Of a stretch of DNA of 32,679 nucleotides, positions 16,334 through 24,960 are shown in pieces. The notes beneath the pieces were generated by a model, which saw only the letters and a list, made by a program, of their open reading frames with translations, ran no database searches and had not been told where the DNA came from. The position numbers were made by a program, and so were the translations under genes. Each line of letters begins with the position of its first letter. The first letter of the stretch is position 1. Source of the DNA: Sphaerospermopsis kisseleviana NIES-73 (GTDB taxonomy: Bacteria > Cyanobacteriota > Cyanobacteriia > Cyanobacteriales > Nostocaceae); the NCBI RefSeq assembly GCF_002368075.1, contig NZ_AP018314.1:3052880-3085558 (forward strand), given 5' to 3'.

Positions 16334-17764
16334 TCAGACGGTATCCATTGCTTCAAACTCGAACTTGATTTCTTTCCACAGTTCGCAAGCAACGGCCAAC
16401 TCAGGAGACCACTTAGCAGCTTCGCGGATAATGTCGTTACCTTCACGAGCCAAGTTGCGTCCTTCGTTACGAGCTTGGATACAAGCTTCTAGTGCTACGC
16501 GGTTAGCGGTTGCACCAGGAGCGTTACCCCAGGGGTGTCCTAATGTACCACCACCAAATTGTAGTACGGAGTCATCACCAAAGATTTCTACCAATGCGGG
16601 CATATGCCATACGTGGATACCACCGGAAGCAACTGCCATTACACCAGGCATAGAAGCCCAATCTTGGGTAAAGTAGATACCGCGAGACTTGTCTTGCTCA
16701 ACATAGTTTTCACGTAGCAAGTCAACGAAGCCCATTGTGATGCCGCGTTCACCTTCCAATTTACCCACAACAGTACCAGTGTGGATGTGGTCACCACCGG
16801 ACATCCGCAGGGTTTTAGCTAATACACGGAAGTGGATACCGTGGTTCTTTTGACGGTCAATTACAGCGTGCATCGCGCGGTGGATGTGCAACAACAGACC
16901 GTTATCACGACACCAACGAGCCAAGGTGGTGTTAGCGGTGAAACCTGCGGTCAAGTAGTCGTGCATGATGATGGGCATTTCGAGTTCTTTAGCGAACTCA
17001 GCACGCTTGAGCATTTCTTCGCAGGTAGGCGCGGTTACGTTTAAGTAGTGACCTTTGATTTCGCCGGTTTCTGCTTGTGCTTTTTTGATCGCTTCTGCTA
17101 CAAACAAGAAACGGTCTCTCCAACGTTGGAAAGGAGCGGAGTTGATGTTTTCGTCGTCTTTGGTGAAGTCCAAACCACCACGCAAACATTCGTATACTGC
17201 ACGTCCGTAGTTCTTAGCAGATAGACCTAATTTGGGCTTAATTGTACAACCCAACAAAGGACGACCATACTTGTTCAATTTGTCGCGCTCAACTTGAATA
17301 CCGTGTGGAGGTCCTTGGAAGGTTTTCAAGTAAGCTACGGGGATGCGTAAGTCTTCTAAACGCAATGCACGTAAAGCTTTGAAACCAAATACGTTACCTA
17401 CAATAGAGGTCAACATATTGGTTACAGAACCTTCTTCAAATAAGTCTAAAGGATAAGCTACGTAAGCAATATATTGGTTATCTTCACCAGGAACTGGTTC
17501 GATATCATAACAACGACCTTTGTAACGATCTAGGTCGGTTAACAAGTCTGTCCATACTGTTGTCCAAGTACCAGTAGAGGACTCAGCAGCTACAGCCGCA
17601 CCAGCTTCTTCAGGAGGAACTCCGGGTTGGGGGGTCATCCGAAATGCTGCTAAAAGGTCTGTATCTTTAGGTGTGTAATCAGGTGTGTAATAAGTAAGTC
17701 TGTAATCTTTTACCCCAGCTTGATACCCAGATTTGCTCTGAGTCGAAGTTTGCGCGTAAGACAT
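16334..17764 (-). CDS. rbcL: ribulose-bisphosphate carboxylase large subunit (form IB)
   Basis: The catalytic subunit of Rubisco, carboxylating RuBP in the carboxysome. From ATG 17764 ([18 protein letters not shown]) it has 476 residues, the standard cyanobacterial length. AAGGAA lies 5 nt upstream. A longer open frame to 17785 adds seven residues not seen in the family. Active-site segments are intact: TIKPKLGLS (Lys175 region), [11 protein letters not shown] (carbamylated Lys201), the HIHRAMHAV stretch, loop 6, and the substrate-binding [10 protein letters not shown]. The C-end [12 protein letters not shown] carries the RbcX-binding motif. First gene of rbcL-rbcX-rbcS. It diverges from the STAND locus across 808 bp. 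Confidence 0.99.
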   Translation of the reverse strand: MSYAQTSTQSKSGYQAGVKDYRLTYYTPDYTPKDTDLLAAFRMTPQPGVPPEEAGAAVAAESSTGTWTTVWTDLLTDLDRYKGRCYDIEPVPGEDNQYIAYVAYPLDLFEEGSVTNMLTSIVGNVFGFKALRALRLEDLRIPVAYLKTFQGPPHGIQVERDKLNKYGRPLLGCTIKPKLGLSAKNYGRAVYECLRGGLDFTKDDENINSAPFQRWRDRFLFVAEAIKKAQAETGEIKGHYLNVTAPTCEEMLKRAEFAKELEMPIIMHDYLTAGFTANTTLARWCRDNGLLLHIHRAMHAVIDRQKNHGIHFRVLAKTLRMSGGDHIHTGTVVGKLEGERGITMGFVDLLRENYVEQDKSRGIYFTQDWASMPGVMAVASGGIHVWHMPALVEIFGDDSVLQFGGGTLGHPWGNAPGATANRVALEACIQARNEGRNLAREGNDIIREAAKWSPELAVACELWKEIKFEFEAMDTV

Positions 17765-18572
17765 ATTTTCCTTCCAAGAAGTCACTCTTTATTACTATCA
17801 AATCACGTTATGTGCAACTTCTTATCGCCCTTTTTCTTTCTCGTTTTCTCATGAAAACTATAAGAAAAACTTATATAGAAAAGACGGAGGTGGGCGGATA
17901 TAGCGTTATTAGTGCTACAAAAAGCTGGCAGCGGTTGTAGTTTACCGCATATCTTCTTTTATATGTAGGCGTACTGTGACACGCTTTTAATTTTTCTTTA
18001 CCCGCACACAAAGTATTTTCTATCTCTTATGCTAACCCTACTAAACCTGATTAGTTTTAGGGAAACTTCGGAACTTTACAGGCATTCTTGGAAGTTATCC
18101 CCTCAAAATCGGAATAATTCGGGTTTTTGGGCTATATAGCTTTCATTCCCGTTTTTCCTTTCCTGATATCTTGCCCTGATAGGAGAAAAAGATATGGAGG
18201 AAACTTTGTTAACTGTGGTTTAGCTCAAGGGTGGGCGCAGGATAAAAAATTGCACACGACGCAATTTGTAACTTGACTCACAATATATCAAGATTTGGAT
18301 AAGTTATTCTTTGAAAGTTTTTAACTTTTATATTTGAATTTCTTATATAAAAAATTTTAACTTTTTGTTAAGATTGCTTTACAACTGTGTACATACAGTG
18401 TAATTAATGTCATCTCACCTATATTGCTGACAACCAGTTACCGTATAATTATTGAAATATTACTCATATTTTATACTGAATATATTTAACTGTATTCAGT
18501 TAATTTTTAATACCCATAGCAAGCGTAAATTTTGGTAAAAGACTAAACTAAAGGCGACACTAAGCTTATATA
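17765..18572. other. 808-bp divergent intergenic region (rbcL promoter and leader)
   Basis: No credible gene is present. It must carry the rbc promoter on the minus strand and the promoter of the STAND operon on the plus strand. Anabaena rbcL is known to have a leader of several hundred nucleotides, so much of 17765-18200 may be transcribed. I looked for GTAN8TAC NtcA sites and found no perfect match. CTAAA/TTTAG arms near 18033-18060 can pair. The stretch 18290-18500 is very AT-rich. Confidence 0.6.
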
Positions 18573-20189
18573 GTGGATGCAATAATACTTTTAAACCTCA
18601 TAATAACTGTTCGGTTATCAATCATGATCATAGAATTTGCTACCATTACTTCTGCTATTAGTAAAGTTGCTCCTCAAGCAAGTCAACTACTGATTAAACA
18701 CGCTCAAAGAAATGAAGCTGTAATCAAAGTTTTACAGGAATTAAAACTCAATTCTACAGAAATTCCTAATGATATTGATGGAGTTTATGCTTATAGCTTG
18801 GTTAGGTATGGGATATTTAAACATGAAGCAATTTTAAATCTGTTTAGAGAGAAAGTAATTAAAGATTTTTTTTGGGATGCTTATAGTAATAATGCTCCCT
18901 TTCAGTTTGTCAACAATACTAAAAAGTTTCTAAATCAAAATAGTGAACTGAATAACCAGATAGTCAGGGCTAAAATTAATATTTTAGCAGAGTTAGAAGA
19001 ATTTGGTGAGGCTTTTATTGCCGTTGCTAAACAAACAAAACAAGATAAATATCAACCTTATCCAGATTGGGATTTAGATATTTATCCTAAAGAATTTAAA
19101 GCCTTAATTTTTGAAAAGACTCGCTTATTTTGCGGTCGTGATTTTGTATTTAAAGCTATTAATCAATTTTTCTCAACTCAACCCAAAGGTTATTTTACCG
19201 TGATTGGGGATGCAGGGATGGGAAAAAGTGCCATAGCTTCCAAATACGTTTTAGCTACTAAATTTCCTTGTTATTTTAACATCTTTGCCGAAGGGCGCAA
19301 CAAACCAGAAAAATTTTTAGCTAGTATACGTCAACAATTAATTAAACGTTATTCCTTAAAAAATGCAGAAAACGCAGATTTAAGGACTTTATTAGAAAAA
19401 GTCAGTGAAAAAGGACAAAGATTAGTCATTGTTGTTGATGCACTAGATGAAGTAGAACAGGAAGGAAATAGCAATCTTTTAGATTTACCTCAAAACCTAC
19501 CTAACGGCATTTATTTTCTACTAACTAGAAGACCTTATAATCAAGAAACCAAACGTTTAACAGTTTCTCCTGATACTCCTGTCAGTGAATTAGATTTAAC
19601 CAAAGGTGATTATACAGCTTTGAGTCAGGAAGATGTGAAAGAATATCTGCACTTCTTTTTAAATAATGACGCAAAACTGAGAAATTGGATTAATGAACGC
19701 AATATTTCTGAAGATAGTTTTGTGGAACAAATAGCGTTAAAGAGTGAGAATAACTTTATTTATTTACGTTATCTCTTACCGGGAATATCTGAAGGTAAAT
19801 ATAACGATTTAAGTTTACAGGGATTACCCCAAGGATTACAGGATTATTATACAACCCATTGGACACGCATGGGCATGGATAAAGAATCCAATGAAAAGAA
19901 AGTGAAAATACTTTATATATTGGTAGAAAGAGGAGAAGCAATTTCTAGTCAAATGATTGCGGATATTTTGGATGAAGATGAATTTGATGTGAAAGACGTT
20001 TTAGATGATTGGATTGAATATGTGACACCGAAAGTAAATTTAGAGGAAGAGAAAACTTATTATAGTATTTACCATCGAAGCTTTTTGGAATTTCTCCAAG
20101 GTCAGGATAAATTAGCTAAAGGTCGGAAATTATTTAGGGAAGTTAATAAGAGTATGGCTAATTATATGCTGAACCAGATGGACTTATAA
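18573..20189 (+). CDS. NACHT/STAND NTPase with helical N-terminal domain
   Basis: 538 residues from GTG 18573; ATG 18624 (MIIEFATITS) is an equally likely start, and neither has a good Shine-Dalgarno. Residues about 18-165 are all-helical with no recognised enzymatic effector. The NTPase follows: FCGRDFVFKAINQFF at about 186-200, Walker A GDAGMGKSA at about 212-220, and Walker B VIVVDALDE at about 286-294. A winged-helix part follows (QMIADILDEDEFDVKDVLDDW), ending IYHRSFLEFLQG. STAND NTPases act as signal-triggered switches, and many bacterial ones are antiphage sensors. Relatives usually continue into WD40 repeats. Here the chain stops and those repeats are in the next gene. Confidence 0.82.
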   Translation: MDAIILLNLIITVRLSIMIIEFATITSAISKVAPQASQLLIKHAQRNEAVIKVLQELKLNSTEIPNDIDGVYAYSLVRYGIFKHEAILNLFREKVIKDFFWDAYSNNAPFQFVNNTKKFLNQNSELNNQIVRAKINILAELEEFGEAFIAVAKQTKQDKYQPYPDWDLDIYPKEFKALIFEKTRLFCGRDFVFKAINQFFSTQPKGYFTVIGDAGMGKSAIASKYVLATKFPCYFNIFAEGRNKPEKFLASIRQQLIKRYSLKNAENADLRTLLEKVSEKGQRLVIVVDALDEVEQEGNSNLLDLPQNLPNGIYFLLTRRPYNQETKRLTVSPDTPVSELDLTKGDYTALSQEDVKEYLHFFLNNDAKLRNWINERNISEDSFVEQIALKSENNFIYLRYLLPGISEGKYNDLSLQGLPQGLQDYYTTHWTRMGMDKESNEKKVKILYILVERGEAISSQMIADILDEDEFDVKDVLDDWIEYVTPKVNLEEEKTYYSIYHRSFLEFLQGQDKLAKGRKLFREVNKSMANYMLNQMDL

Positions 20190-20200
20190 TCAAAATTCAG

Positions 20201-20229
20201 ATCCCCGATTTCTTTAAGAAGTCGGGGAT
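20201..20229. repeat. 29-bp near-perfect palindrome between STAND genes
   Basis: Fourteen-base arms beginning ATCCCCGATTTCTT and ending in GTCGGGGAT pair around a single T with one G-T wobble. It starts 12 bp after the NTPase stop codon and ends 25 bp before the WD40 start. It looks like a dispersed cyanobacterial palindrome. As RNA it would be a very stable hairpin that could attenuate downstream expression. Confidence 0.85.
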
Positions 20230-20254
20230 ATAAAACCTATAGGAGATAGAAAAA

Positions 20255-21238
20255 ATGGGAAATATCGCCACTAAATTAGCATCAAAACCAGCAGAATTTC
20301 AAAGCTTGTTTTTAGGACAATTCCCAGAACAACAATTAAAAGCTGGTAACTTAGACAAGTATTATCAAACCCTCACAGATTTTGATTTTATATCTCTCAA
20401 AATTAACTATCCTAAATTTGGAATAGAATCTCTAGTAAAAGATTATTTATTAATTGAAGACCCTGAAATATTAGAACTTTTAGCAGATGATGAAAAATTA
20501 AAATCTGAACAAATAAAAACACTCAAATTAATTCAACAAACCTTAGAGTTATCAGCCCATGTAGTGAATCAAGACCGACATCAATTAGTATCACAATTAT
20601 GGGGCAGATTGCAGAGTTTTGCAAATTCAGATATTCAGAAAATATTAGCAGATGCAGCACAAAGTAAAAGTGAAATTACTCGATTACGTCCCCTTACAGC
20701 CAGCTTAACTACTCCTGGGGGAAGTTTATTGCGTACTTTAACTGGTCATAAAAACCGCATAAGAACAATAGCCATAACCCCCGATGGTACAAAAGCCGTT
20801 TCTGGTTCAGATGACAACACCCTGAATGTGTGGGATTTGCACACAGGAAAAGAACTCTCTACCCTGACTGGTCATAACGACTGGGTAAATGCAGTAGCAA
20901 TCACCCCCGATGGCAAAAAAGCTATTTCTGGTTCTGATGACAAAACTTTAAAAGTATGGGATTTAGAAACATTTCAGGAAATTTGTACCTTTACAGGTCA
21001 TGAAAATTGGGTGAGGTCAGTTGCAATTACACCTGATGGGAAAAAAGCTGTTTCTAGTTCTGATGATAATACGTTAAAATTGTGGGATTTAGAGGAAAGA
21101 AAGGAAATTTCTAATTTTACTGGTGATACATCAATCATAAGTTGTGCTGTTTCCCCAGATGGGTTAATGGTTGTCGCTGGAGAACAATCAGGTCGTGTTC
21201 ATTTCCTAAGATTGGAAGGGGGGTTTAAAAATGAATAA
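20255..21238 (+). CDS. WD40-repeat protein (split sensor part of a NACHT-WD40 receptor)
   Basis: 327 residues. About 1-150 are helical, including DKYYQTLTDFDFISLKI and VVNQDRHQLVSQLWGRL, which in related cyanobacterial proteins link a NACHT module to its propeller. Residues about 158-322 hold only four WD40 repeats of about 42 aa (TGHxxxVxxVAITPDGKKAxSGSDDxTLKVWDL). The first three are very alike and the fourth is degenerate. Four blades cannot close a normal seven-bladed propeller. AGGAG about 8 nt upstream and an in-frame TAG at 20240-20242 mark a genuine separate start. Its stop overlaps the next gene by 8 bp. It probably senses or binds the trigger. Confidence 0.82.
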   Translation: MGNIATKLASKPAEFQSLFLGQFPEQQLKAGNLDKYYQTLTDFDFISLKINYPKFGIESLVKDYLLIEDPEILELLADDEKLKSEQIKTLKLIQQTLELSAHVVNQDRHQLVSQLWGRLQSFANSDIQKILADAAQSKSEITRLRPLTASLTTPGGSLLRTLTGHKNRIRTIAITPDGTKAVSGSDDNTLNVWDLHTGKELSTLTGHNDWVNAVAITPDGKKAISGSDDKTLKVWDLETFQEICTFTGHENWVRSVAITPDGKKAVSSSDDNTLKLWDLEERKEISNFTGDTSIISCAVSPDGLMVVAGEQSGRVHFLRLEGGFKNE

Positions 21239-22274
21239 TATCATCCAAAATACAATTGATATTCCCAGATATCCCCCAGAATTTCAGCAAATTATAACCG
21301 CTAAGAATCATAACTTTGTCGGTCGTGAATTTGTCTTTTCTGCTATCAATAACTTTCTTCATCAATATGACCGTGGCTATTTTACTATAATCGGTGAACC
21401 GGGTATTGGTAAAAGTGCGATTATTGCCCATTATGTTAATGAAAATCCAGGAATTGTATATTATAATGTACATATTTCTGGAAAAAATCGCGCTGATGAA
21501 TTTCTGTCTAACGTTTGTACACAATTAATAGAAATTGCCCAAGCTAAAGGCATTAAAAACATAGATGATAATTTAATTAATTCCACTACAGAAAATAGTA
21601 GTTTTTTATCTTTGTTATTGCAACAAATCAGTGATAAATTACATCCAGAACAAAGGTTAATTATTACTATTGATGGTTGTGATAGAATTGATATTAACAA
21701 TCAAATACGTGGTTCAAATCTTTTTTATTTACCCCGTTATTTACCTGAAAAGGTTTATTTTATCCTTGCTCGTCGTCCGTTTTTAGCAGATAAATCTGGT
21801 TTATTAATTGAAACTCCATCTCAATCTTTAGATTTATCTAACTATCCTGAACAAAACCGCGCTGATATTCAGGAATATATCAAAAAATATATCAAAAATT
21901 CTAGTCCTGAAAATATTAATCATCAGTTAACACCGGATGAAACTAATTTTATGTATGTCCGGGAAGTTTTGACAGGAAATAATTTAGATAATTTAATCAA
22001 ATATTATCAAATTCATTGGAAACAGATGTTTTTAAAAACACTTAGCCATGAATCAATGGCTTTACAGGTATTAACTATGTTAGTTAAAGAGCAACCAATT
22101 TCACTAGAAACAATAGCAGAAAGATTAGATGAGGATGAATATGATATTAAGGTAATTTTAGACAATTGGCGAGAATTTTTACATTTAGAAAATATAGCAG
22201 ATGAGATTAATTATAGTCTTTATCATCCTCATTTCTGTCAATGGTTACGGGAGAAAATTGAATTGAGTGAGTAA
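21231..22274 (+). CDS. stand-alone NACHT-type NTPase, third gene of the STAND cluster
   Basis: 347 residues with no extra N-terminal domain and no repeats. FVGREFVFSAINNFLHQYDRG (about 29-49) and Walker A GEPGIGKSA (about 55-63) are close to the first gene of the cluster, as are Walker B LIITIDGCD (about 143-151) and the winged-helix part SLETIAERLDEDEYDIKVIL. It ends YSLYHPHFCQWLRE, the point where the first gene has YSIYHRSFLEFLQG. It is thus a paralog of that NTPase core stripped of effector and sensor. Walker B has CDR where the first gene has LDE, so hydrolysis may be weakened. Translation is coupled to the WD40 gene through the ATGAATAA overlap. Confidence 0.8.
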   Translation: MNNIIQNTIDIPRYPPEFQQIITAKNHNFVGREFVFSAINNFLHQYDRGYFTIIGEPGIGKSAIIAHYVNENPGIVYYNVHISGKNRADEFLSNVCTQLIEIAQAKGIKNIDDNLINSTTENSSFLSLLLQQISDKLHPEQRLIITIDGCDRIDINNQIRGSNLFYLPRYLPEKVYFILARRPFLADKSGLLIETPSQSLDLSNYPEQNRADIQEYIKKYIKNSSPENINHQLTPDETNFMYVREVLTGNNLDNLIKYYQIHWKQMFLKTLSHESMALQVLTMLVKEQPISLETIAERLDEDEYDIKVILDNWREFLHLENIADEINYSLYHPHFCQWLREKIELSE

Positions 22275-22531
22275 ATTGAGTAAAACTTAGATTAGATATC
22301 TGGTGAAAATTAATTATTCGTAACTTGAAACCCTTGATTTTTAAACTTTCTTTGTATTTCAATCTTGAAAGCTGATAGCTGACTGCTGACTGCTGAATAC
22401 TTATCAATTATGTATTCTGTCTTCTAAATACTGACTTTTCAACTTTGCTACATTATAACCAATTAATGGAAGAATATGGTAAGAATACAGCCATAAGACA
22501 TTAGTAAAATTAACTAGAAAGGAATATCAAC
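22275..22531. other. 257-bp spacer with repeat units
   Basis: It contains AGCTGAT/AGCTGAC/TGCTGAC heptamer-like units (about 22371-22397) and otherwise AT-rich DNA. It separates the STAND cluster from the propeller gene, so the latter is probably a separate transcription unit. No terminator hairpin is obvious. Confidence 0.5.
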
Positions 22532-23611
22532 GTGGCCATATTTCACAAACATACTCATTTATTGATAATATCCGCGCTTTTGGGGTTAATATCTGTACCC
22601 TGGTTAGAAAATTCTGCACTAGGACAAAATAACCCTGATCTAAAACTCAGTAATGCAACTACTTACCCAGTTGCACCCCCACCAAAAAGAGTAGACCCTT
22701 TACCCGATGAACGGGATGTCCTGGAGAGAGAAACAGAAACAGATTATCGGATCAGTAACTTATTAAAGGATTTTTCTGGTAATTTGTGGGTTGGTTCTTG
22801 GCGGGGTTTATCACGCATTGACCCGAATACAGGTAATATTATTGCCCGTGTTAGTTTACCAAATGTGACTATTACTGCCTTAGCTGAAGATAAAGTAGGT
22901 CGGTTGTGGGTCGGTAACTATGAAGGTTTAACGCGAGTAGACCCCCGAACTAATGAAATTACCGCACAAAATTTATTACTACCTTCCAAACGAGTATTAT
23001 CTTTGTTGGTTGATAAACGTGGATATTTGTGGGCTGGTACTGATGCAGGTTTAGCTTTGGTTAGTCCCGACCAAGGCTTAATTATGACAACTTTAAAAAA
23101 TTTACCGGGTGTGAGTGCTAACGCCATGACCTTAGATGCAGATGGTCAGTTGTGGGTGGGAACTTTAGATGGACTGGTCAGGGTAAATACTGGCAGTGCT
23201 TTGATAATGAAGAGGATAAATAATTTACCAGGGGCGACAGTACAAACTTTAGCTATCAGTCCTGAAGGGTTAATTTGGGCGGGAATGCCAAATCAATTAT
23301 TGGTAATAAACCCCAAAAATGGGATTGTGTTAAGGTCTGTAACTCCTCTGCGCGGCAAAAATGTCACTTCAGTTCATTTTGCTGAAGATGGTAGTGTGTG
23401 GGTGGGAACCAACAACGGTTTGTTACGATTAAATCCAGATACAGGAGCTTTATTAGATCAAGTAGCGGGACTGCCTTCCAGTCGGGTGTTGACTCTTGCC
23501 CCTGATGTGGGTAACAAGTTACGGGTGGGAACCAGCGAGGGGTTAGCGTGGTTAATGCCTACAATGGAAAAAGCACGGCCTCATTTTGGTTTTGGGCGGA
23601 GTGTGAAGTAA
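22532..23611 (+). CDS. secreted two-component-regulator-propeller (Reg_prop) protein
   Basis: 359 residues starting at GTG 22532, with AAAGGAA about 9 nt upstream. Residues 1-32 form a signal peptide, with a hydrophobic stretch followed by NSALGQ. From about residue 70, seven or so blades carry the Reg_prop pattern (GxLWVGTxxGLxRxxPxTG, for example LWVGNYEGLTRVDPRT), which would make a beta-propeller in the periplasm or outside. In other bacteria such repeats form the sensor half of hybrid histidine kinases. Here no transmembrane helix, kinase or response regulator follows, so it is a stand-alone binding protein of unknown ligand. Confidence 0.82.
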   Translation: MAIFHKHTHLLIISALLGLISVPWLENSALGQNNPDLKLSNATTYPVAPPPKRVDPLPDERDVLERETETDYRISNLLKDFSGNLWVGSWRGLSRIDPNTGNIIARVSLPNVTITALAEDKVGRLWVGNYEGLTRVDPRTNEITAQNLLLPSKRVLSLLVDKRGYLWAGTDAGLALVSPDQGLIMTTLKNLPGVSANAMTLDADGQLWVGTLDGLVRVNTGSALIMKRINNLPGATVQTLAISPEGLIWAGMPNQLLVINPKNGIVLRSVTPLRGKNVTSVHFAEDGSVWVGTNNGLLRLNPDTGALLDQVAGLPSSRVLTLAPDVGNKLRVGTSEGLAWLMPTMEKARPHFGFGRSVK

Positions 23612-23612
23612 G

Positions 23613-23815
23613 GACTGGGGACTGGGGAAAAAAAATTTTAGATTTTAGATTTTAGATTTTAGATTTTAGATTGGAGTTAACAAAAACAATCCAAAATCCA
23701 AAATCCAAAATAAATAACTCCTACCTCCCCTACCTCCTGCCCTCTGCCCTCTGCCCTCTGCCTCCTGCCCTCTGCCTCCTGCCTCCTGAATGAACTCCTT
23801 GAACTCCTCAACTCC
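23613..23815. repeat. compound STRR cluster
   Basis: Four units in series: GGGGACT (23613-23628), TTTTAGA (about 23637-23674), CAAAATC (about 23688-23710) and CCTGCCT/CTGCCCT (about 23722-23788), then ACTCCTG-like units. They fill the gap between the propeller gene and panB. Confidence 0.9.
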
Positions 23816-23820
23816 TGATT

Positions 23821-24594
23821 ATGCCAATTACTACCCAGCAATTAATACAATGGAAACAGCAAGGACGGGCAATTGTCGCTTTGACTGCTTGGGATTATGC
23901 GATCGCTCAACTGTTAGATACAGCTGGTGTAGATTTAATCTTGGTGGGTGATTCTCTGGCAGTTATGCTGGGATATGAAACCACTCTGCCAGTTACGTTA
24001 GAAGAAATGATCCACCATGCTAAAGCTGTGCGTCGTGGTGTAAAACGGGCTTTGGTGGTGGTAGATTTACCATTCTTAACTTATCAAGAAAGTGTTTCCC
24101 AAGCGATGCACTCTGCTGGCAGAATACTGAAAGAAACTGGCGCACAGGCGGTAAAATTAGAAGGTGGCTATCCGGCAATGGTCGAAACTGTAGCCCGGTT
24201 GGTACAAGCTGGTATTCCTGTCATGGGTCATGTGGGTTTAACACCGCAATCAGTACATCAACTCGGTTTGCGACAACAGGGCAAAACTCAGACCGCAGGA
24301 GAGCGCATTTTCAATGAGGCGATCGCTCTAGAACAAGCTGGTGTATTCTCTCTAGTCTTAGAACATATCCCCGCCAATTTAGCATTAGAAATTACTCAAA
24401 AAGTACGTGTTCCTACCATCGGCATCGGTGCGGGTGTTGATTGTGATGGTCAAGTATTGGTGACTTCTGATGTTTTGGGGCTTTCAGAAAAACAGCCACC
24501 CTTTGCTAAAGTTTATACAAACTTACGAGAACAAATTACCAACGCAGTCCAAAGTTACGCCTTAGAAGTGCGCGGTGGCCAATTTCCTAATTAG
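23821..24594 (+). CDS. panB: 3-methyl-2-oxobutanoate hydroxymethyltransferase
   Basis: 257 residues, a full-length PanB. It transfers a hydroxymethyl group from methylene-THF to alpha-ketoisovalerate, making ketopantoate, the first step to pantothenate and CoA. The TIM-barrel motifs are present: [36 protein letters not shown] with metal-binding Asp and substrate contacts, [16 protein letters not shown], and [14 protein letters not shown]. Start ATG 23821 sits directly after an STRR cluster with no Shine-Dalgarno. No panC adjoins it, which is normal in cyanobacteria, where panC is fused to cmk elsewhere. An STRR follows the stop. Confidence 0.96.
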   Translation: MPITTQQLIQWKQQGRAIVALTAWDYAIAQLLDTAGVDLILVGDSLAVMLGYETTLPVTLEEMIHHAKAVRRGVKRALVVVDLPFLTYQESVSQAMHSAGRILKETGAQAVKLEGGYPAMVETVARLVQAGIPVMGHVGLTPQSVHQLGLRQQGKTQTAGERIFNEAIALEQAGVFSLVLEHIPANLALEITQKVRVPTIGIGAGVDCDGQVLVTSDVLGLSEKQPPFAKVYTNLREQITNAVQSYALEVRGGQFPN

Positions 24595-24960
24595 TTATTG
24601 GTGATTGGTCATTAGTTATTAGTCATTGGTCATTAGTTTAATTTTACCCAATCACCAGTCACCAATCACCAATCACTAATGTCATTTAGGTACATCTGAG
24701 TAATTCTATTACTATAGAGTACGTAAGGCTGCTAGTTTGTTATAGAAACACATAATTTTTGCTGAATTGTTGCGGATAAGGACTAAACTTAAAAATCTTG
24801 TACAGCAAATTCGTAAGCAGTCAGGAGTCAGGAGTCAGAATGTTTTATCAAACAGTAGATTATCAAATATATGATTTTGGACGTAACTGTTAAAAACCTG
24901 ACTGCTGACCGCTAATAGCTAAATGCTTGCGGAAAACCTATCATTGTAAATGAAGTAATC
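24595..24960. other. 366-bp spacer rich in STRRs
   Basis: ATTGGTC/ATTAGTT-type heptamers (24597-24639), the complementary CACCAAT type (24648-24680), AGTCAGG units (24821-24838) and a GACTGCTGACCGCTAA stretch (24900-24915). The STRR-free stretch 24690-24820 probably includes the serA promoter. No gene seen. Confidence 0.6.

Noticed and set aside
17765-18572. NtcA site in the rbcL upstream region
   Set aside because: No perfect GTAN8TAC was found. GTAGGCGTAC and GTACATACAGTGTA have the wrong spacing or half-site.
18573-20189. Complete single-chain Avs-type antiphage protein
   Set aside because: The length, the lack of a C-terminal TPR sensor and the absence of a recognised N-terminal effector do not fit known Avs families.
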